In this document: one piece after another, positions 18,767 to 27,613 of the stretch
How positions within the stretch are numbered: the first letter of the stretch is position 1
Layout of the letters: every line of letters starts with the position of its first letter
Assembly (NCBI GenBank): GCA_040219275.1
Contig: JAVJSU010000007.1
Coordinates: 310,001-374,000, forward strand
Length of the DNA stretch: 64,000 nt
Reading direction: 5' to 3'
Source of the DNA: JAVJSU01 sp040219275
GTDB lineage: Bacteria > Chloroflexota > Anaerolineae > Aggregatilineales > Phototrophicaceae
Translations under genes and position numbers: made by a program
Notes under the pieces: model-generated
Told to the model about the DNA's origin: nothing
The model's database searches: none
The model's input: the letters and a program-made list of their open reading frames with translations, nothing else

Positions 18767-19237
18767 ATGGCTGATACGCGTACGGTCATCAAGCGCGACC
18801 ATCAAGGCGGGTTCGTCTGGCAATATGAAGGCGAGGTCGTTGAGCGTGGCGCGAAATTTATCTGTATTCAGGCACGCTTCAACCGCGATATAGCCGATAT
18901 TGGCGTGATGGTCTTCCGCCGTGACGACCTGATGACCGAGTGGTTTTATGCGGATCGCTGGTACAACGTCTTCAAAGTGCAGGACGCGAGCGGAGAGCGA
19001 CTAAAAGGCTATTATTGCAACGTTACCCGTCCGGCGGAAATCACGGATGAGACAATCGCCGCAGATGACCTCGCGCTGGATGTGTTTGTCAGTCCAGCAG
19101 GCGAGATCATACTCCTTGATGAAGACGAATTCGCAGAATTGCCCCTAAATGATAACGAGCGCCAAGCCGCACTTGACGCAGTTGAAAAAATCAGAACGTT
19201 GGTCAAAATGAATACAGCCCCGTTTACATCTGGATAG
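18767..19237 (+). CDS. DUF402 domain protein
   Basis: The 156-residue product has the DUF402 core: EWFYADRWYNVFKVQD, GYYCNVTRPAEIT, LALDVFVSPAGEIILLDEDEF. DUF402 proteins include nucleoside tri/diphosphate phosphatases of the Ntdp type and the RNA-binding FAU-1 group. The conserved Asp pair and Tyr-Cys-Asn seen here are consistent with the phosphatase type, but activity is inferred. It starts 3 bp after thiN, so translation is likely coupled. Confidence 0.8.
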   Translation: MADTRTVIKRDHQGGFVWQYEGEVVERGAKFICIQARFNRDIADIGVMVFRRDDLMTEWFYADRWYNVFKVQDASGERLKGYYCNVTRPAEITDETIAADDLALDVFVSPAGEIILLDEDEFAELPLNDNERQAALDAVEKIRTLVKMNTAPFTSG

Positions 19238-19320
19238 TGCTATCACTCAGCGCAAAATTTAGCGTAACTTTGTCCTGTTAAATTTTCGGATCGTTGTTCG
19301 TCAGTTCCGGTTGCGAATTA

Positions 19321-19329
19321 TGGTAAGAT
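19321..19329 (+). promoter_or_regulatory. probable extended -10 promoter for the GNAT gene
   Basis: TGGTAAGAT (TGn plus a TAAGAT hexamer) lies 43 bp before the GNAT start in an intergenic gap of 134 bp. No good -35 is visible at 17 bp, which an extended -10 would tolerate. GGAGGGA just before the ATG is a strong ribosome binding site. Confidence 0.4.
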
Positions 19330-19371
19330 GCGTGCGATTAACTACATTGTGATGATCTTTGTGGAGGGATC

Positions 19372-19956
19372 ATGGACATTCAACCAATTACATTAACGGG
19401 GCGGGTGATCCGGCTCGAACCGGCAAACGTCGCTCATGCCGCTGACTTAGCGAAACACGGTGAGCCAGATATTTTTAATTATTCGTTCCCGCCGCCGACC
19501 TTCGACGAAGCCGGATTTGCCGCGTTGATTGCGACGATTGAAAAGCGCACCAATATGCAATATTTCGTGATCGTCCATCAAGAAACGGGCGAAGCGATTG
19601 GCGCGACTTCGTATATGGATATTCAGCCAAATAATCGCTGGTTGGAGATCGGCTCCACATGGATTAGCAAAGCCTATCAGGGAACGGCGGTGAATCCTGA
19701 GATGAAATACATGCTCCTGCGCCATGCCTTTGAGGAACAGGACGCAATTCGCGTGCAACTCAAGACAGATAAGCGCAATCTACAGAGTCAGCGGGCGATT
19801 GAAAAGCTGGGCGCAAAGAAAGAAGGGGTTTTGCGTCAGCATGTCATTATGTGGGATGGTTATATTCGTGATACGGTCATGTATAGCATTTTGCCAGATG
19901 AGTGGCACAATGAAGTGAAACCCAATCTTGAAGCCCGTTTAGGATATGCACCTTGA
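19372..19956 (+). CDS. GNAT-family N-acetyltransferase (RimJ/RimL-like)
   Basis: The 194-residue product begins LTGRVIRLEPANVAHAADLA, the usual start of RimJ/RimL-type acetyltransferases. It continues with GEAIGATSYMDIQPNNRWLEIGSTWISKAYQGT and KTDKRNLQSQRAIEKLGAKKEGVLRQH, which form the acetyl-CoA site and the C-terminal strand of the fold. Substrate unknown; relatives acetylate protein N-termini or small amines. A strong GGAGGGA site precedes the ATG. Its stop overlaps the TTG start of the metalloprotease gene. Confidence 0.85.
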   Translation: MDIQPITLTGRVIRLEPANVAHAADLAKHGEPDIFNYSFPPPTFDEAGFAALIATIEKRTNMQYFVIVHQETGEAIGATSYMDIQPNNRWLEIGSTWISKAYQGTAVNPEMKYMLLRHAFEEQDAIRVQLKTDKRNLQSQRAIEKLGAKKEGVLRQHVIMWDGYIRDTVMYSILPDEWHNEVKPNLEARLGYAP

Positions 19957-20453
19957 GCAACCCTGACGAACCCGTGATTCACATCCAACATCAGAATCGT
20001 AAAACGCTTTCGATGCGCGTCAACCTCGCCGGAGAGGTGATCGTCGCCATTCCCAATTGGATGAAGCCGACACACCCACAGGTGAAGAAGTTTATCAAAC
20101 AGGGGTTGCAAAAGCTTGATAAGCTGATGCCCGATGAGAAGCCGGAAGCGGAACATACACAGGCGAGCATCCGCCGGATGGTGACCACATGGGCAAAGCG
20201 CATGGACGTGAAACCGAAGCGCGTGCAATTCCGGCAGATGACGCGCAAATGGGGATCGTGCTCTAGTCGGGGAAGTATCACGCTCAACGAAATGCTGTGT
20301 TACTTACCGCATCGTCTGGTCGAATATGTGGTGGTGCATGAATTGGCGCATCTCACAGAACTCAATCATGATCCGGCGTTCTGGTCACTTTTGGGGCAGT
20401 ATTTGCCGGATTACGCGACGCTGGAAGACGAATTGAATGGGTATCATGTGTAA
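19953..20453 (+). CDS. YgjP-like (DUF45) zinc metallopeptidase
   Basis: The 166-residue product contains RKWGSCSSRGSITLNEML and the zinc motif HELAHLTELNHDPAFW (HExxH plus downstream His), the hallmark of the YgjP/DUF45 family. Family members are small cytosolic metalloproteases of ill-defined role. The start is TTG at 19953, overlapping the GNAT stop by 4 bp (TTGA), so the two are translationally coupled. Confidence 0.87.
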   Translation: MSNPDEPVIHIQHQNRKTLSMRVNLAGEVIVAIPNWMKPTHPQVKKFIKQGLQKLDKLMPDEKPEAEHTQASIRRMVTTWAKRMDVKPKRVQFRQMTRKWGSCSSRGSITLNEMLCYLPHRLVEYVVVHELAHLTELNHDPAFWSLLGQYLPDYATLEDELNGYHV

Positions 20454-20488
20454 AGGCAGTTTTCAGTTTACAGTACACAGTTTTCAGG
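20454..20488. repeat. degenerate CAGTTTTCAGT-type intergenic repeat
   Basis: The units GCAGTTTTCAGTTTACAGT and ACACAGTTTTCAGG fill the gap between the metallopeptidase stop and the ribosome binding site of the next gene. This is the same repeat wording as at 1756 and 27570. Confidence 0.6.
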
Positions 20489-20512
20489 AAAAATGCTAAG
20501 TAAGGAAAAACG

Positions 20513-21556
20513 TTGATAGAGCGCCATACCATACAGGATAAAGAACGGTCTGCTCTTTTGGCGTTCGGGGTGGATGTGTCGCGTTTTGGTGCGTTTCCGG
20601 TGGATGCGGTTAGTTTGCGCGTGGAAGATGAGTGCATCACGGGATTGTCGCTGGACAATTGTAACCTCGGCGACATTCCCGAAAATATCGCCGATTTAGC
20701 GCACCTTCGTGATTTGATTCTGGCGAAAAATCAACTTGCCAGCCTACCCGCTTCGCTGTGGGAATTAACGCAATTACGCACGCTCAATCTGGGTGAAAAT
20801 CAACTGACGCGGGTTTCAGAACGTGTTGGCGATCTGACGAAATTAGAAGGTCTGTATCTGCACAGTAATCAGATCGACACCTTGCCGGAAGCTATCCGCA
20901 AACTCAAGCATGTGCAGGTGCTCGACCTCAGTGTGAATCGGATGTGTGAGTTGCCGGAAATTTTCGCGGACTTAGGCGAATTGCGTTTTTTGTATGTCAG
21001 CAATAACGGGCTGGATGCGATGCCGGAAACGGTCACTCAGGCGGGGAAGTTGATCTATCTGAACATGACGCATAATCAGATTGACCGCATACCGGAACGT
21101 ATCGGCGATCTGAAACATCTGCATGAATTACGCCTGTACAATAATCAGATCATGCGCTTACCGGAGTCCATCGGTGGGCTGGAGAATCTGCGCGAATTGC
21201 ACCTGATGAGTAATCAAATTGATCGGTTGCCGGAGACACTCGGCAACATGAAGCGATTGCGAAAATTATTTCTGCGGGATAATGCGCTGACCGTGTTGCC
21301 GGAGTCGATTGGTCAGCTTGAGAGCCTCACGGAACTGGATTGCCGCAATAATCGTCTGACCGTCTTGCCGGAGACTATCGGGTCGCTCAAAAACTTGACC
21401 GATCTCGATGTGCGGGCGAGCCGTTTGACCACGTTGCCTGAGTCGCTCCTAGATTTGCCGAATTTGAGTAAGCTCGATCTGCGCTGGAATGCTTTCACAG
21501 GTATACCGGATGTGGCGCGGGAACTCATGGCGCGGGGATGTAGTGTTTTCGTATGA
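20513..21556 (+). CDS. leucine-rich repeat protein
   Basis: A 347-residue protein starting at TTG 20513 after TAAGGA. After an N-terminal segment of about 40 residues, it consists of 12-13 LRRs of 23 residues with consensus LxxLxLxxNxLxxLPExIGxL (for example LPESIGGLENLREL). This is the plant-intracellular-Ras-group type of LRR. There is no signal peptide, membrane segment, ROC, kinase or TIR domain, so it is a free-standing cytoplasmic scaffold. Its binding partner is unknown. Close spacing of 50 bp to the toxin-antitoxin genes does not imply a shared function. Confidence 0.88.
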   Translation: MIERHTIQDKERSALLAFGVDVSRFGAFPVDAVSLRVEDECITGLSLDNCNLGDIPENIADLAHLRDLILAKNQLASLPASLWELTQLRTLNLGENQLTRVSERVGDLTKLEGLYLHSNQIDTLPEAIRKLKHVQVLDLSVNRMCELPEIFADLGELRFLYVSNNGLDAMPETVTQAGKLIYLNMTHNQIDRIPERIGDLKHLHELRLYNNQIMRLPESIGGLENLRELHLMSNQIDRLPETLGNMKRLRKLFLRDNALTVLPESIGQLESLTELDCRNNRLTVLPETIGSLKNLTDLDVRASRLTTLPESLLDLPNLSKLDLRWNAFTGIPDVARELMARGCSVFV

Positions 21557-21606
21557 TGCGAATGGCTGTACAATTTAATCAAGGTGAGTGATGATGTGAG
21601 GCTGAT

Positions 21607-21861
21607 ATGGCAACGATAATCGTGCAGGGTGAAATTACGCAGGATGGTAAGCTCAAAGTGACTCTTCCTGAAGGATTAGTCCCTGGTACTGTCGAGGTGG
21701 AAATTCGCCAACCAGAAAATCGGACTTCCAATCTTGCCGCACTCCTAAATTCTGACATTGTGGGTATGTGGGCAGATCGTGATGATATTGGCGATACGGG
21801 CGATTTTGCTCGCCAATTGCGTCATCGTGCCTCGCGCCGTTCAAATGGTATCAGCGATTAA
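21607..21861 (+). CDS. probable VapB-type antitoxin
   Basis: An 84-residue protein with an N-terminal beta-rich segment (GKLKVTLPEGLVPGTVEVEI) resembling small antitoxins or AbrB-like domains. A polar C-terminal tail would wrap the toxin. Its TAA stop and the toxin ATG share one base (TAATG), the classic toxin-antitoxin arrangement. The assignment rests mainly on that partner. Confidence 0.7.
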   Translation: MATIIVQGEITQDGKLKVTLPEGLVPGTVEVEIRQPENRTSNLAALLNSDIVGMWADRDDIGDTGDFARQLRHRASRRSNGISD

Positions 21862-22262
21862 TGGAACTTTATTATCATTATCTATTGGATACGAACATCT
21901 TTATTGATGTGCTACGTGGTTATCCACCGGCGATAGACTGGCTAAAAAGTTTAAGTGCCTCTTCCGTACTACTATCTGTGCCGGTAATAGTTAGGATGGA
22001 ACTCATCCTTGGTACACGGAATAAAATTGAGCAACAAAGAATCACAAAATTGTTAGATGAATTTTCTACGGAACATATCGCGGTTGATGATTCAAAATGG
22101 GCTATGGAACAGTTTGAAGATTTGTATTTAAGCCACCAAATTGAGATTATGGATTGTCTTATTGGTGCGATAGCCTTTAGATTGAAGACACCTATTTTTA
22201 CACGGAATAAAAAGCACTTCGCTCCTTTACCTGATGTGGAAGTAAGAATTCCATACTCATGA
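21861..22262 (+). CDS. PIN-domain VapC-type ribonuclease toxin
   Basis: The 133-residue product carries the PIN acidic set: LLDTNIFIDVLRG, VRMELILGT, IMDCLIGAIA, and the terminal TRNKKHF. VapC toxins cleave tRNA or rRNA when freed from their antitoxin. The pair is more A+T rich in codon choice than murJ next to it, compatible with transfer, though I did not compute this. Confidence 0.88.
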   Translation: MELYYHYLLDTNIFIDVLRGYPPAIDWLKSLSASSVLLSVPVIVRMELILGTRNKIEQQRITKLLDEFSTEHIAVDDSKWAMEQFEDLYLSHQIEIMDCLIGAIAFRLKTPIFTRNKKHFAPLPDVEVRIPYS

Positions 22263-22266
22263 ACAT

Positions 22267-23952
22267 ATGACTACTTCTAACGCATTAACAAGCAATCAAA
22301 TTGTGCGGGCGGCACTGGTCGTTTTGTTAGGATTCCTCGCGAGCGGGGTGCTCGGCATTATTCGCACTGCGGTGTTTTCCGGCACATTCGGCGCGAGTGC
22401 AGAACTGGATGCCTTTTATGCCGCGCAACGTATCCCTGAGATGGTGTTTACGCTGGTGGCAGGCGGGGCGCTCGGCTCATCCTTCATTCCGGTATTTTCA
22501 CGCTTTCTGACGATAGAAGATAACATCGGCGCATGGCGGTTGGCGAGCGGAGTGATGACTCTGAGCGCGACTGCGGCGGCGACTCTGGCGCTATTTCTGG
22601 TGGTCTTCGCGCCCATTCTCGTGCCTGCATTGCTCGTCCCCGGTGCGACTGCGCCTGAACAATCACTGACAACCACACTCACTCAATTGATGCTGATAAC
22701 CACTGTGATTTTCAGCATCAGTGGCTTGTTGATGGGTATTCTCAACGCGCATCAGCTATTCTTACTGCCGTCACTGGCATTGAGCATGAACAGTATTGGC
22801 ATGATTTTGGGTGCGTTAGTTTTCGCGCATATGCTCCCGCCGAATAACACACTGTCACTAACCAACGCCGTTAAATCGTTCGTTGCCGGACGCGATGTGT
22901 TCGTGTCTGCGCCTGTTTGGTGGGCGAATGAGATAAGCAAGGGTAATGTGTTCGGTCTGGCAATTGGCGCGATACTGGGAGCGAGTTTGCATCTGCTTAT
23001 TCAATTGCCCGGTTTGCCGCGTGTAAAAGCCAGATTACGCCTGCTGTTTGATTGGCGCGTCGAGGGTGTGCGCGAAGTGCTGGTGTTGATGGGTCCGCGT
23101 GTGCTTGGTCTGGCTGTGGTGCAGATCAACTTTGCTGTGAACATCGCGTTTGCGTCTGGCATGGCGGATGGTAGCCTTGTAGCGCTGAATACAGCATGGT
23201 TTTTGATGTTCTTCACGCTGGGCATCATCGCGCAGAGTGTGGGTACGGCGGTCTTCCCGACGCTTTCGGCACTGGTGGCGGAAAATAACATGGACGGCTA
23301 TCGTCAGCGGTTGGCAAGTGCCATGAGTAGTGTATTGTTTCTGGCGATTCCGGCAACGGTGGGCTTAATCGTGCTTGGTGCGCCGATAATCGCGATGTTA
23401 TTCGAGCGGGGTGAATGGGACGCGGTGGATACGCAGGCGACGGCGTGGGCATTAGGCTTCTTTGCGCTGGGCATCACCGGACACGGTCTGCTGGAAGTGC
23501 TTTCCCGTGCATTTTATGCGCTGGCGGATACATGGACTCCGGTGCGGGTCGGCATAGCGGCAATGATCTCCAATATTGTGCTGAGTGTGATTTTTATCCA
23601 GTTTATCGGCACGGATGGGTCGTTGGCGCGGGGTCCGTTCGCAGGCTTGGCGCTGGCGAATAGCTTAACCACACTCATTGAAGCGGTGGTTTTGTGGTGG
23701 TTGTTGAAGCGACGCATCAACGGCGTGCATGATCGTGTTGTGCTGATGGGTGCGCTCAAGACGACGGTTGCGGCGGTTCTAATGGGCGGGATTGTGTGGC
23801 TGGTCGCGGATCAGATGGACGGGCAGAGTGTTTATCTGGTTGCGGTGGCGGGCATTGCGGCGGGCGGGGTGAGCTTTTTCGTGCTGGCAATCGCCTTACG
23901 CATAGAAGAAGCGCGGAGTATCCCACGCATGATTTTGCGACGGGGACGATGA
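22267..23952 (+). CDS. murJ: lipid II flippase MurJ (MviN)
   Basis: A 561-residue multi-pass membrane protein with the MurJ start motif (LGFLASGVLGIIRTAVFSGTFG), AFYAAQRIPEMVFTLVAGGALGSSFIPVF, and about 14 hydrophobic helices. It moves lipid-linked peptidoglycan precursor across the membrane. It lies 4 bp after the toxin gene, far from the dcw cluster at the end of the window. The 4 bp gap suggests read-through from the toxin-antitoxin promoter, which would be odd for an essential gene. Confidence 0.9.
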   Translation: MTTSNALTSNQIVRAALVVLLGFLASGVLGIIRTAVFSGTFGASAELDAFYAAQRIPEMVFTLVAGGALGSSFIPVFSRFLTIEDNIGAWRLASGVMTLSATAAATLALFLVVFAPILVPALLVPGATAPEQSLTTTLTQLMLITTVIFSISGLLMGILNAHQLFLLPSLALSMNSIGMILGALVFAHMLPPNNTLSLTNAVKSFVAGRDVFVSAPVWWANEISKGNVFGLAIGAILGASLHLLIQLPGLPRVKARLRLLFDWRVEGVREVLVLMGPRVLGLAVVQINFAVNIAFASGMADGSLVALNTAWFLMFFTLGIIAQSVGTAVFPTLSALVAENNMDGYRQRLASAMSSVLFLAIPATVGLIVLGAPIIAMLFERGEWDAVDTQATAWALGFFALGITGHGLLEVLSRAFYALADTWTPVRVGIAAMISNIVLSVIFIQFIGTDGSLARGPFAGLALANSLTTLIEAVVLWWLLKRRINGVHDRVVLMGALKTTVAAVLMGGIVWLVADQMDGQSVYLVAVAGIAAGGVSFFVLAIALRIEEARSIPRMILRRGR

Positions 23953-23989
23953 CAGGGTGAAATAGCGGATTAAGACCGGAGAATTTGCC

Positions 23990-24481
23990 ATGCTCGACTG
24001 GATACGCATTGCGATTGATTATAATTATTGGGCGCAACGGAAATTATTGTATTGCCTCTCGACAGTTTCCGGGGCGGATTTTAAGAAGCCCGTGAATTAT
24101 TCTATCGGGTCGTTACATCAGCAGATTGTGCATGTGATGTGGGCGGAGGCGTTGTGGCTTGCCCGTCTACAAGGCGAGACATTCACCCAATTTTCGCATG
24201 AGGATTACCCGACTCTGGACGACATCCGCGAAGGGTGGGCGGGGATTGAAATGCAATGGCGGGATTACATTGCCGATTTGACTGAAAGCGATGTCATGGG
24301 TGAGTTTGAGATGCGCCGCACGAACGGAGAGGCGTATGTGCATCGCGTGCGGGATGTGATTTTGCATGTGGTCAATCATGGCACGGATCACCGCGCACAA
24401 ATGCTGGAATTGATTCACAGCTACGGTGGCGAGACGTTCGGGCAGGATATGATCTTCTACTTACGCCAACAACAAGCATAA
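23990..24481 (+). CDS. DinB/YfiT-like metal-binding protein
   Basis: A 163-residue four-helix-bundle protein. The three likely metal-binding histidines are in HQQIVHVMWAEALWL and HVVNHGTDHRAQML, as in DinB-like hydrolases/transferases (some use bacillithiol or mycothiol). The substrate is unknown. It starts 37 bp after murJ and is 2 bp from the NUDIX gene. Confidence 0.85.
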   Translation: MLDWIRIAIDYNYWAQRKLLYCLSTVSGADFKKPVNYSIGSLHQQIVHVMWAEALWLARLQGETFTQFSHEDYPTLDDIREGWAGIEMQWRDYIADLTESDVMGEFEMRRTNGEAYVHRVRDVILHVVNHGTDHRAQMLELIHSYGGETFGQDMIFYLRQQQA

Positions 24482-24483
24482 AC

Positions 24484-24936
24484 ATGGCTAAACCAACGAT
24501 CCAAAAAGTGTTCGCGTATGTCACGTCCGGTCAGCGATTGCTGGTGTTTGAGCATCCTGACTCGCCGGAAGCGGGCATTCAAGTGCCTGCCGGAACGCTC
24601 GAAACGGGTGAAACTATAGCTGAGGGCGTAATGCGTGAAGCCTACGAGGAAACGGGTTTATCTGACCTGATATTGGGAGTGTTTCTGGGTGAGCAAGTGT
24701 GCGATATGTCCGATTATGGCAAGCACGAAATCCATCGTCGTCACTTTTATCATGTGATCTGCGCCGGAGATGTGCCTGACCACTGGCAACATCTGGAAAA
24801 ATTCCATAGTGGTGGCTCACCTAGAGAAACGCCATTCGACCTGTATTGGGTTTATTTACCGGACGGTGTGCCGGAACTCATCGCCGATCATGGGGTGATG
24901 GTCGGGGCATTGCTAACCGCGCTTAAGCTGGTCTAA
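24484..24936 (+). CDS. NUDIX hydrolase
   Basis: The 150-residue product has the Nudix box as GTLETGETIAEGVMREAYEETGL (Gx5Ex7REUxEExGU), around residues 38-60. It hydrolyses a nucleoside diphosphate linked to another moiety. The rest (CDMSDYGKHEIHRRHFYHV) does not tell the substrate. It begins 2 bp after the DinB gene. Confidence 0.88.
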   Translation: MAKPTIQKVFAYVTSGQRLLVFEHPDSPEAGIQVPAGTLETGETIAEGVMREAYEETGLSDLILGVFLGEQVCDMSDYGKHEIHRRHFYHVICAGDVPDHWQHLEKFHSGGSPRETPFDLYWVYLPDGVPELIADHGVMVGALLTALKLV

Positions 24937-24969
24937 ACGGGACGCAAAACGTTAAAATTACGCCCCGTT
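24936..24969. terminator. bidirectional terminator between convergent genes
   Basis: AACGGGACGCAA (24936-24947) and TTACGCCCCGTT (24958-24969) form a 12-pair stem with two mismatches, followed by ATTTAT. It sits between the NUDIX gene (plus) and a response regulator (minus). Confidence 0.5.
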
Positions 24970-24999
24970 ATTTATCTCCAATTGACCTCGAACCGCATA

Positions 25000-25446
25000 T
25001 TAAACTGCACTCTGTTTTACACTGTCTAAACAGCGTTGAATTTCCGTAATAAACGTGCTGATGCTAAACGGCTTGGCGATGAACCCGTCAAATCCGTATG
25101 CCATCGCGCTCCGGGCATCCACCGTCATCGTGGAGGCTGTAACGGCGATGATCGGAATCCGGGCGGTGGTGGCATCTTTGCGAATACTCTGGAATAATTT
25201 CCAACCGTCCATTTCCGGCATGAGCAAATCGGAGAGGATAAAAGTGGGTTTCTCCGTTTGGAGCTTTTTGAGTGCCTCCACGCCATTTTCCGCCGTAATC
25301 ACCGTTGAGCCTAAAAATTGTAAGAGACGGGTGATGACTTCGAGGTTATCGCGTTCATCATCGACGACCATCACGCGCCATGTGGCTGAAGCGGGACGGT
25401 TGAGGCTAACGAGTTCTTGAGTGTTGCGTTTGTTATCTGCGGACAT
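25000..25446 (-). CDS. single-domain response regulator
   Basis: A 148-residue receiver with an N-terminal extension of about 20 residues. Acidic residues are in VVDDERDN, the phospho-acceptor is in ILSDLLMPEMDGW, the switch is VTAST, and the lysine is in IAKPFS. There is no output domain. AGGAA precedes the start codon at 25446. No kinase lies next to it, so its partner is elsewhere. Confidence 0.9.
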   Translation of the reverse strand: MSADNKRNTQELVSLNRPASATWRVMVVDDERDNLEVITRLLQFLGSTVITAENGVEALKKLQTEKPTFILSDLLMPEMDGWKLFQSIRKDATTARIPIIAVTASTMTVDARSAMAYGFDGFIAKPFSISTFITEIQRCLDSVKQSAV

Positions 25447-25635
25447 GGTGTGGTGTTCCTGTATATGTGTGTGTTATCAATGTTTTTATTAAGATGTGTA
25501 TGTGTTTGTAAATTTAAACTTGATGATAGGGGCAGTGTTAAAGATTTGAAATAAGTTTTTACGATCTTCAAAAACCTTTTTGAATTCATTCATAAAAACG
25601 AAGCGATTCAAACCGTATTTTATGAAAAAAGTAAA

Positions 25636-25663
25636 GACCCCGCAAACAATTGCCTGTGGGGTC
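25636..25663 (-). terminator. intrinsic terminator for the small minus-strand gene at 25713
   Basis: A GACCCCGCA/TGTGGGGTC stem (one G-T pair) with a 10-base loop is followed on the minus strand by TTTACTTTTTTC. Confidence 0.7.
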
Positions 25664-25712
25664 GGGTTGTAGATTGAAGCGAATTCAGTTGTGGTGTGCG
25701 GTAGCCTGTTGC

Positions 25713-26036
25713 TTATTCTACGGGCACCTGCACCTTGCGCTTGCCTGTGGTGGACGGACCGTTTCCGTTGTCGGCATCATCAGCGGGGGAATCCGCACTT
25801 TTGGCGGGTTTTGCCTTTTTGAGTTCGTCCATCGCGGCATCGACGAGCACGCGGAATCCCTTGGTGAATTCCTTGCTGGCGTTGGTGCCATGTGTACGGA
25901 ATCCTTCTGGCAGGAGGGCTTCTAATGCCTTGCCGGTTTCTTCGATGGCACGGCGTTGATGGTACAGAAATTCTTCAATCGGGGTGCGCGGTTCGCTTTC
26001 CTCGTTCATTTCAGGGTTGTTGATTGGTTCAGTCAT
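25713..26036 (-). CDS. small hypothetical protein with Lys/Ala/Asp-rich tail
   Basis: Start placed at 26036 because AGGAG lies 8 bp upstream; this gives 107 residues. The N-terminal part is acidic, the middle is helical (EEFLYHQRRAIEETGKALEALLPEG), and the tail is KKAKPAKSADSPADDAD followed by KRKVQVPVE. No family recognised. The charged, disordered tail could bind nucleic acid or protein, but this is a guess. It has its own terminator and a TATAAT at 26075-26080 on the minus strand. Confidence 0.65.
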   Translation of the reverse strand: MTEPINNPEMNEESEPRTPIEEFLYHQRRAIEETGKALEALLPEGFRTHGTNASKEFTKGFRVLVDAAMDELKKAKPAKSADSPADDADNGNGPSTTGKRKVQVPVE

Positions 26037-26169
26037 GTAGTTATCTCCTATAAGACACCTTCTAGTCACTTACTATTATATACGCAAACGCACGGGAAAA
26101 GTTTCCGTGCGTCTGAGTTTATCGTGAATATATTTGATGAGCGTAGGGTAGCCGTAGGAAAGACTAAAC

Positions 26170-27552
26170 CTATCCCGCCGGAGCGGCTTCTGCGACTGAA
26201 CCGCCGACGATCACATTATCGACGCGGACAGTCGGTGACCCGAGCGACCCCATAAACGGGAACATCCGCAGATCGTTGCCGACTTCGCTGATATTTTTCA
26301 GCAGTTCGTTGAGCGTAGTAGCGACGGTGACTCCGTTGATTGGATCGGTGAGCTTGCCGTTTTTGATCCACTTGCCGCTTGCCGCCATCGAGCAATCACC
26401 CGTTACAGGGCTGATTCCGCCGGTTTGCATCACATTGGTGATATAGAAGCCGTCATCTATGCCTGCAATAATTTCATCACGGCTCAAAATGCCGGGTTGC
26501 AGATAAAAATTGCTGGGACCCACGCCGGGTAAGTTGCGATGTGAGCCACGTTGTGCATTGCCGGTAGAGAATGCTTCGCCGCCTTCCATGCGGGCGCTAT
26601 AGGTATCGTAAATCACATTCTGGAAGATGCCTTCGTCCATTAAACGGGTTGCGGATGTGGGCACTCCTTCGGCATCAAATGGGGCAGACGCTAACCCGCG
26701 CTTCATGCGTCCGTTGTCCAACAGCGTCACTTTATCCGAGCCAACTTCCGTGCCTTGCTTGCCAATCAAGAAAGACCGCCCGCGCTGAAGTGAATCCGCA
26801 CGCATAGCAAAGGCAAGTGTGCCGATAATTTGCGTCATGACCATCGGATCAAAGACGACGGTGGTTTTTTGTGTGGGGACGGTTTTGCCTCCGAGCGTTA
26901 GGGTGCTTGTATAGGCGCTCTCCTGACCAATTTTGACCGCAGAAAGTTCGCTGAAATACGGCGATGAATCCAGACCAAAACCCTGTGCGGAGTCATTTAA
27001 GTCTTTGTCTTTGGCGGTGGCGAACACATAGGCGTAGGCGGTGGTACGGCTATATTTTCCGGCGAAACCGTTGGAATTGGCGAGATAAACATGCGTAATG
27101 CTGTCACCATAATTCGCCTGTGCATGAAAGATGCGGGAGTCGGCTTCAAAGGTCTGGCGTTCGGCTTGTTTTGCGAGGTCAACTTTGGCGCTTGTTGTCA
27201 CTGTCTCTAGCGCAGGATCATAAATTTCAAGGTCTTCATCGGGTATGGTTTGTAATTGGGGCAGGGCGCGAAATTCATCCGGTGTGGCGATCTGCGCGAG
27301 TTCGTGGGCGGCGTTGATGGTCGTCTGGATGCCCTCGTCGCTAAAATCGGAGGTGTAGGCATAGCCCACTTTGCCGCCATCAATGACACGCACACCCAAG
27401 CCTTTAGAGCCGGATTGCGAGAGTTGCTCCACTTCGCCACCATCAACGCGAAGGGTGGTGGAAACGTCGTCCATGATTAGCGCTTCGGCTTGCACGCCAT
27501 CTCTGGTGGCTCTCTGGACGATTTCTTTCGCCAATTGCAGGTAATCAGTCAT
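26170..27552 (-). CDS. pmbA: TldE/PmbA-family metalloprotease subunit
   Basis: A 460-residue protein with TldD/PmbA-family features (LGVRVIDGGKVGYAYTSDF near residue 50, VFDPMVMTQIIGTLAFA, and the C-terminal TGDCSMAASGKWIKNGKL). It lacks HExxxH, as TldE subunits do. TldD and TldE form a heterodimeric protease that trims peptides such as microcin or PQQ-type precursors and CcdA. It lies downstream of tldD, separated by 61 bp holding a short repeat. Confidence 0.87.
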   Translation of the reverse strand: MTDYLQLAKEIVQRATRDGVQAEALIMDDVSTTLRVDGGEVEQLSQSGSKGLGVRVIDGGKVGYAYTSDFSDEGIQTTINAAHELAQIATPDEFRALPQLQTIPDEDLEIYDPALETVTTSAKVDLAKQAERQTFEADSRIFHAQANYGDSITHVYLANSNGFAGKYSRTTAYAYVFATAKDKDLNDSAQGFGLDSSPYFSELSAVKIGQESAYTSTLTLGGKTVPTQKTTVVFDPMVMTQIIGTLAFAMRADSLQRGRSFLIGKQGTEVGSDKVTLLDNGRMKRGLASAPFDAEGVPTSATRLMDEGIFQNVIYDTYSARMEGGEAFSTGNAQRGSHRNLPGVGPSNFYLQPGILSRDEIIAGIDDGFYITNVMQTGGISPVTGDCSMAASGKWIKNGKLTDPINGVTVATTLNELLKNISEVGNDLRMFPFMGSLGSPTVRVDNVIVGGSVAEAAPAG

Positions 27553-27569
27553 GGTTTTCTCCTGATTTA

Positions 27570-27606
27570 GTTAACAGTTTTCAGTAAACAGTTTGCGGTT
27601 TGCAGT
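27570..27606. repeat. degenerate CAGTTTTCAGT-type intergenic repeat
   Basis: The sequence TTAACAGTTTTCAGTAAACAGTTTGCGG and TTTGCAGT fill the gap between tldD and tldE. The repeat therefore sits inside a likely operon. Confidence 0.6.
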
Positions 27607-27613
27607 AATTGTT

